A stretch of 64,000 nt of DNA from Paenochrobactrum glaciei (GTDB lineage Bacteria; Pseudomonadota; Alphaproteobacteria; Rhizobiales; Rhizobiaceae), in the NCBI RefSeq assembly GCF_039522165.1, contig NZ_BAAADE010000003.1, forward strand, positions 124,001 to 188,000, given 5' to 3'. A program made the position numbers and the translations under genes. The notes under the pieces were generated by a model. That model was not told the origin of the DNA. It searched no databases and saw nothing but the letters and a program-made list of their open reading frames with translations. Shown here in pieces: positions 60,228 to 64,000 of the stretch (position 1 is its first letter; the number at the start of each line of letters is the position of its first letter).

Positions 60228-61541
60228 ATGGAGTGGTGGACTTTTCTGATTTATTTCTTTGTAGGGCTCACTGGCCTGATGATGCTGGGTGTGCCGGTGG
60301 CTTTTGCCTTTATGACCGTCAATATGCTCGGCGTGTTTTTCATGTGGGGCGGTACAACAGGCTTCAGCCAGCTGGTGTTGAGTATTGATAGTTCCATTTC
60401 AACTTTCATGCTGGTGCCGGTGCCGATGTTCATTTTGATGGGCTCGGTGATGTTCCACTCAGGCATTGCACCGCGCATGATTGAGGTGCTTGATCAGTGG
60501 CTGGGCTTTATTGCCGGTCGTCTGGCAGTGCTCACCATTGGTGCGGGAACCGTGCTTGCAACATTGACCGGTGTTGCAATGGGCTCCGTTGCCATGCTTG
60601 GCTCCACGCTTACACCGGAAATGGAACGGCGCGGCTATGCGCGTACTCTTGCTATCGGCCCTGTGCTTGGCAGTGGTGCTTTGGCCATTCTTATTCCGCC
60701 AAGCACATTGGCGATTGTACTGGCAAGTGTTGGCGGTTTTTCCATTGCTAAAACGCTGGTGGCGATCATCGTGCCGGGCATTTTGCTGGCCATTGCCTAT
60801 GTAACTTATATCGTTATCCGTGCCACTTTGCGCCCGCAAGATGCACCAAGTTATGAAATAGAAAGCGTGCCTTTTCGTGTAAAAATGAAAAACACATTTG
60901 TCTATCTCATCCCGCCGGTTTCGATCGTGGTGCTGACAATTGTTTTCATTTTTACCGGTGTCGCAACACCGACGGAATCTGCTGCAATCGGTACATTCCT
61001 GACCTTCATCCTGTCTTTTATGTACGGAAAACTGAACTGGCAGACAATCCGCAATGCGGTGTCTTCAGCTTTGCAGCTGTCGGTGATGATCCTGATCATT
61101 TTGACCGGTTCGGCAGCGTTTAGTCAGTTGCTTAGTTTTTCCGGTGCAACAACCGCCATTACCGAATGGGCAACAACCTTGCCGGTGGCCCCATTGGTGC
61201 TGATGCTGATCATGATGCTGATCGTGATGGTGATCGGCATGTTTATTGAACAGACATCGATTGTTCTTGTCACAATGCCGATTTTCCTGCCGATCATCCA
61301 TGCGATGGGCTGGGAGCCGATCTGGTTTGCGGTGGTGATGATGGTCAATCTGGAACTTGCCACTATTACACCGCCCGCTGGTCTGTCGCTTTTCGTCATG
61401 AAAGGTGTGGCGCCTGAAGGCACCACAATGGGCGAGATTTATATGGCGGCAGTGCCTTTCATTCTCATCAATATCAGTCTGATGGCTTTACTAATTTTCG
61501 TGCCCGATATCGCGCTTTGGCTGCCGAGCCTGATGAACTGA
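60228..61541 (+). CDS. TRAP transporter large permease (DctM family)
   Basis: A 437-residue membrane protein with about 12-13 hydrophobic segments, the DctM start MLGVPVAFAFMTVN, the VPMFILMGSVMFHSGIAPRM block and PPSTLAIVLAS. It imports the ligand with Na+ together with DctQ and the receptor. Length is typical. An M20 deacylase gene follows 67 bases downstream. Confidence 0.94.
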   Translation: MEWWTFLIYFFVGLTGLMMLGVPVAFAFMTVNMLGVFFMWGGTTGFSQLVLSIDSSISTFMLVPVPMFILMGSVMFHSGIAPRMIEVLDQWLGFIAGRLAVLTIGAGTVLATLTGVAMGSVAMLGSTLTPEMERRGYARTLAIGPVLGSGALAILIPPSTLAIVLASVGGFSIAKTLVAIIVPGILLAIAYVTYIVIRATLRPQDAPSYEIESVPFRVKMKNTFVYLIPPVSIVVLTIVFIFTGVATPTESAAIGTFLTFILSFMYGKLNWQTIRNAVSSALQLSVMILIILTGSAAFSQLLSFSGATTAITEWATTLPVAPLVLMLIMMLIVMVIGMFIEQTSIVLVTMPIFLPIIHAMGWEPIWFAVVMMVNLELATITPPAGLSLFVMKGVAPEGTTMGEIYMAAVPFILINISLMALLIFVPDIALWLPSLMN

Positions 61542-61608
61542 TGACCACTCATTAAAACTGAAATCTTGTCTTTTAAGGGCGTGAAGCCTTCAACAACCGG
61601 AGAATAAA

Positions 61609-62880
61609 ATGAGTTCTGCGACCCGCCAGAAAATTCTGGAAACCATTGAGAATAATCAGGATGTTTCGGTCAAATTCTTGCAAGAGATGATCGCTATTCC
61701 TTCCGTTACCGGTGACGAGGCTGCTATTCAGGCTTTTGTGGCCGATTATATGAACAAAATCGGCCTTGATGTTGATATGTGGGAAACTGACTGGGAAGAG
61801 TTGAAAAAACATCCCGGCTATCGCCCTGTTGCTATGGGCTATGAAGGCCGCCCGAATATTGTGGCAACATTCAAGGGCACCGGCGGCGGGCGCTCGCTGC
61901 TTCTCAACGGGCATACGGATGTTATTCCGGTTGGTAATGGTGAAGGCTGGTCGGATAATCCGTGGTCGGCAAAAATCGAGAATGGTCGTATTTATGGCCG
62001 TGGTGCGGCCGACATGAAAAGTGGTGTTGCAAGCCATATTCTGGCCGTTGAATATCTGAAAAAAGCCGGTGTGAAGCTCAAAGGCGACGTCTATATCAAT
62101 GTGGTGATTGACGAAGAAGTGTCCGGTCACGGTACATTGGATACGGTCATGCGTGGTTATAAAGCCGATGCCGGTATTTCGGGCGAAACCAGTGATTTGG
62201 CGGTGCAGCCGGCTTGTATCGGCCGTATCTGGTTTGAAATTGCTGTTCAGGGCAAACCGGCCGGTATTCAAAAGCGCTATGAAGGTATTTCCGGCATTGA
62301 TCTGGGCAATAAGGTTGTGCAGGCAGTTAAAGAGCTGGAAGATCATCGTGTGGCAACGGTGCGCCATCCGCTTTATCCGAATGCGCTGGATTCGCTGCCA
62401 TGTATCATCGGCAGTTTTCAGGCCGGTAATTATCCAAGTGCCTTCCCTGATACAGCTTTGCTGAAAGGCAGTATCGGTACGGTGCCGGGTGAAGATCATG
62501 AAGGTGTCAAGAAAAGTCTCGTTGATAAAATCAATGAAATGGCGGCACAGGATCCATGGATGAAAGATCATCCGCCGGTGGTGCGTTTTGTTGGCTATGA
62601 CGCGCAGGCTTCAGAAATTCCGGTTGATCATCCGATTGTTGATCTGGTCAGCAAAAATTATACCGAGCTGACCGGCAAACAACCTGTCATTAGTGGTCGT
62701 CAGGGGGCTGCGGATACACGTTTCCTCAACCTTTATGCAGATACACCAACAGTGATCTTCGGGCCGGGTTCAACAGCGGTTATGCATGCCAATGATGAAT
62801 ATGTATCGATTGAGGATTACATCACATCTATCAAAGTGATGGCGCTTTGCATTTACGATTGGTGCGGGGCAGAAAACTAA
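61609..62880 (+). CDS. M20 (ArgE/DapE) family deacylase
   Basis: A 423-residue cytoplasmic zinc hydrolase. Metal ligands and catalytic residues are His102 and Asp104 (NGHTDVIPVG), Asp135 (GRGAADMKSG) and Glu169/Glu170 (IDEEVSGHG). Family members remove N-acyl or N-carbamoyl groups from amino acids such as N-acetylornithine. Next to the TRAP genes it probably acts on the imported compound. ATG 61609 follows CCGGAGAATAAA. The CoxG-like gene begins 14 bases after its stop. Confidence 0.92.
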   Translation: MSSATRQKILETIENNQDVSVKFLQEMIAIPSVTGDEAAIQAFVADYMNKIGLDVDMWETDWEELKKHPGYRPVAMGYEGRPNIVATFKGTGGGRSLLLNGHTDVIPVGNGEGWSDNPWSAKIENGRIYGRGAADMKSGVASHILAVEYLKKAGVKLKGDVYINVVIDEEVSGHGTLDTVMRGYKADAGISGETSDLAVQPACIGRIWFEIAVQGKPAGIQKRYEGISGIDLGNKVVQAVKELEDHRVATVRHPLYPNALDSLPCIIGSFQAGNYPSAFPDTALLKGSIGTVPGEDHEGVKKSLVDKINEMAAQDPWMKDHPPVVRFVGYDAQASEIPVDHPIVDLVSKNYTELTGKQPVISGRQGAADTRFLNLYADTPTVIFGPGSTAVMHANDEYVSIEDYITSIKVMALCIYDWCGAEN

Positions 62881-62894
62881 AAAAGGGGAGTATC

Positions 62895-63512
62895 ATGGCT
62901 GAGATCAAACAGGTTTTTAAAGTCAACCATAACCGCAAAGTGGTCTGGGAGAAGTTTCAGGATCTGGCGGCTGTTGTGGCCTGTATTCCGGGTGCGCAAT
63001 TAACCGAGCCGCCGGTGGATGGGGTTGCCAAAGGGCGCATCACCGTCAAACTTGGCCCCGTGAAAGCAGATTTTGGTGGCGAGGCCAAAATCGTGCCGGA
63101 TGAGGCGAGCTATACAGGTGTGATCACCGGCGTGGGGATTGATAAAAATCACTCTTCACGTGCTAAAGGTGAGGTCACTTACGCGCTGACAGAGGAGGGA
63201 GAAAACACCACTGTTGTTTCGGTGGATGTGAATTATTCGCTTTCCGGCTCCTTGGCGCAGGTTGCTCGCGGCGGCATTGTCGAGGCCGTTGCCGGTCAGA
63301 TTTGCAAAGAATTTGCCAATAATCTGGAAGGTGAATTATCGGCTGGTGCCGAGCCGGTGGCAGAGGTCTTTGTTGCAGGCGAAGGTGTGGACGCAGCGTC
63401 GCCACAGCCTGCGGCACCGCGTCGACCTGCACCGGCAAAAGAGCTGAATATGCTCAGTGTTCTTTGGGCAGTGTTTAAAAACAAACTTGGTGCCATTTTC
63501 GGGCGCGCCTGA
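62895..63512 (+). CDS. CoxG/SRPBCC-family protein
   Basis: A 205-residue protein with an SRPBCC fold (residues about 1-145: FKVNHNRKVVWEKFQDLAAVVACIPGAQL, of which PGAQL is the family-typical turn), a Pro/Ala-rich linker and a C-terminal hydrophobic end SVLWAVFKNKLGAIFG that may attach it to the membrane. CoxG proteins accompany molybdenum hydroxylases and help anchor or mature them. ATG 62895 follows AAAGGGGAGTATC. Its presence in the TRAP operon ties that operon to the divergent hydroxylase genes. Confidence 0.88.
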   Translation: MAEIKQVFKVNHNRKVVWEKFQDLAAVVACIPGAQLTEPPVDGVAKGRITVKLGPVKADFGGEAKIVPDEASYTGVITGVGIDKNHSSRAKGEVTYALTEEGENTTVVSVDVNYSLSGSLAQVARGGIVEAVAGQICKEFANNLEGELSAGAEPVAEVFVAGEGVDAASPQPAAPRRPAPAKELNMLSVLWAVFKNKLGAIFGRA

Positions 63513-63540
63513 ATATTGAAACAATAAAGGGAGGGGCTCA

Positions 63541-64000
63541 ATGAACACAGAACTGTCACAACAGGAGATGTTGTTTCAGCCCCTTCTGATGGCTGCGCAA
63601 TGGTTCAGGCAAAAACACCCTGCCGCCATTGCTACAGTCATTGAAACATGGGGCTCTGCTCCATGCCCAGTCGGCAGTCATTTGCTGATTGATAATGATG
63701 CTCATTTCTATGGCTCTGTTTCCGGCGGTTGCGTGGAAACAGAAGTGATTAGTCAGGCCATGGATGTCATCACGGATGGTAAAGCCCGTGTGCTGGAGTT
63801 TGGTGTCGCCGATGAAACAGCATGGCGGGTTGGCCTTTCATGCGGCGGGCGTATTAAAATTCTGGTGACACCATTAACATCTGTCTTTGCTGATATTTAT
63901 CAGGCACTGGAAAACCGGCGTGCCAGCTATTTGCTGACAAATATTCAAAGCGGCTCTCAGCAGCATTTCTTTGACTGTGATGTTTCATTGCAGCCGTTGA
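63541..64000 (+). CDS. XdhC/CoxI-family molybdenum cofactor maturation protein (truncated by window edge)
   Basis: The frame is open from ATG 63541 (after AAGGGAGGGGCTCA) to the end of the window, 153 codons. IATVIETWGSAPCPVGSHLLI and SGGCVETEVISQAM followed by LSCGGRIKILVTP are the XdhC N-terminal pattern. XdhC binds the molybdenum cofactor and aids its sulfuration and insertion into xanthine dehydrogenase-type enzymes. It is 28 bases after the CoxG-like gene and so likely serves the hydroxylase encoded at 54661-58366. The C-terminal Rossmann part lies outside the window. Confidence 0.9.
   Translation, partial: MNTELSQQEMLFQPLLMAAQWFRQKHPAAIATVIETWGSAPCPVGSHLLIDNDAHFYGSVSGGCVETEVISQAMDVITDGKARVLEFGVADETAWRVGLSCGGRIKILVTPLTSVFADIYQALENRRASYLLTNIQSGSQQHFFDCDVSLQPL

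Noticed and set aside
54661..63512. Aerobic carbon monoxide dehydrogenase operon (coxMSL plus coxG)
   Set aside because: The large-subunit loop is TYRGVARP rather than AYxCSFR, and the context is a TRAP transporter with a deacylase.

Overview
The window looks like part of a secondary replicon (large plasmid or chromid) of an alphaproteobacterium of the Hyphomicrobiales/Rhizobiales, plausibly near Brucellaceae. The reasons are a complete repABC locus, an IalB-family protein, a Brucella PrlSR-type symporter/sensor-kinase pair, dense ABC/TRAP uptake operons paired with LysR, MarR, GntR and XRE regulators, and a base composition a little under half G+C by eye. I see no rRNA, tRNA, insertion sequence, CRISPR array or prophage. 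A full pyruvate carboxylase gene argues for a stable, chromid-like replicon. The genus is inference.

Layout. 0-6 kb: a leftward operon for polar amino-acid-type uptake with an Asp/Glu-racemase/arylmalonate-decarboxylase-like enzyme and a truncated 2-hydroxyacid dehydrogenase, divergent from a LysR gene. 6-10.1 kb: repC, a countertranscribed RNA, repB, repA, a repA operator/promoter region and four related 16-bp palindromes that look like parS centromere sites. 10.1-18.1 kb: a 2-aminobenzoate-CoA-ligase-like gene and its MarR repressor, a 44-bp palindromic operator, a kynurenine-formamidase-like hydrolase and a complete branched-chain-type (Liv) ABC transporter; together this suggests uptake and CoA activation of an aromatic acid such as anthranilate. 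18.3-20.1 kb: an SLC13-like transporter. 20.1-27 kb: a second Liv transporter, divergent from an unusual XRE regulator that carries a histidine-kinase-like helical hairpin. 27-30.4 kb: a symporter-kinase fusion, a small membrane protein and a single-domain response regulator. 30.8-35.6 kb: single genes (TauE, EamA, an unknown membrane protein, nucleoside hydrolase, IalB, GFA). 35.7-44.1 kb: a Dpp-type peptide ABC transporter with a CocE-like hydrolase and a LysR. 44.2-50.8 kb: aldehyde dehydrogenase, divergent SDR, ThDP enzyme, cupin, GntR regulator and diaminopropionate ammonia-lyase. 51.1-54.6 kb: pyc. 54.7-64 kb: a molybdenum hydroxylase (three subunits) divergent from a TRAP transporter, an M20 deacylase, a CoxG-like protein and a truncated XdhC-like maturation gene.

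How it fits together. Most of the window is a scavenging island: six transporter systems, each next to catabolic enzymes and a dedicated regulator. In four operons that begin with a binding-protein gene, an inverted repeat sits between that gene and the first permease gene, probably raising binding-protein dosage. Regulatory dyads can be proposed for both LysR genes, the MarR gene, the XRE gene and the GntR gene; GntR-like TTGT-N-ACAA dyads occur at two promoters 13 kb apart and may link the aldehyde dehydrogenase/ThDP cluster to the molybdenum hydroxylase/TRAP cluster. The most system-like candidate is this last pair, which reads as an undescribed catabolic route for an N-acylated or heterocyclic substrate. 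The substrate cannot be read from the sequence.
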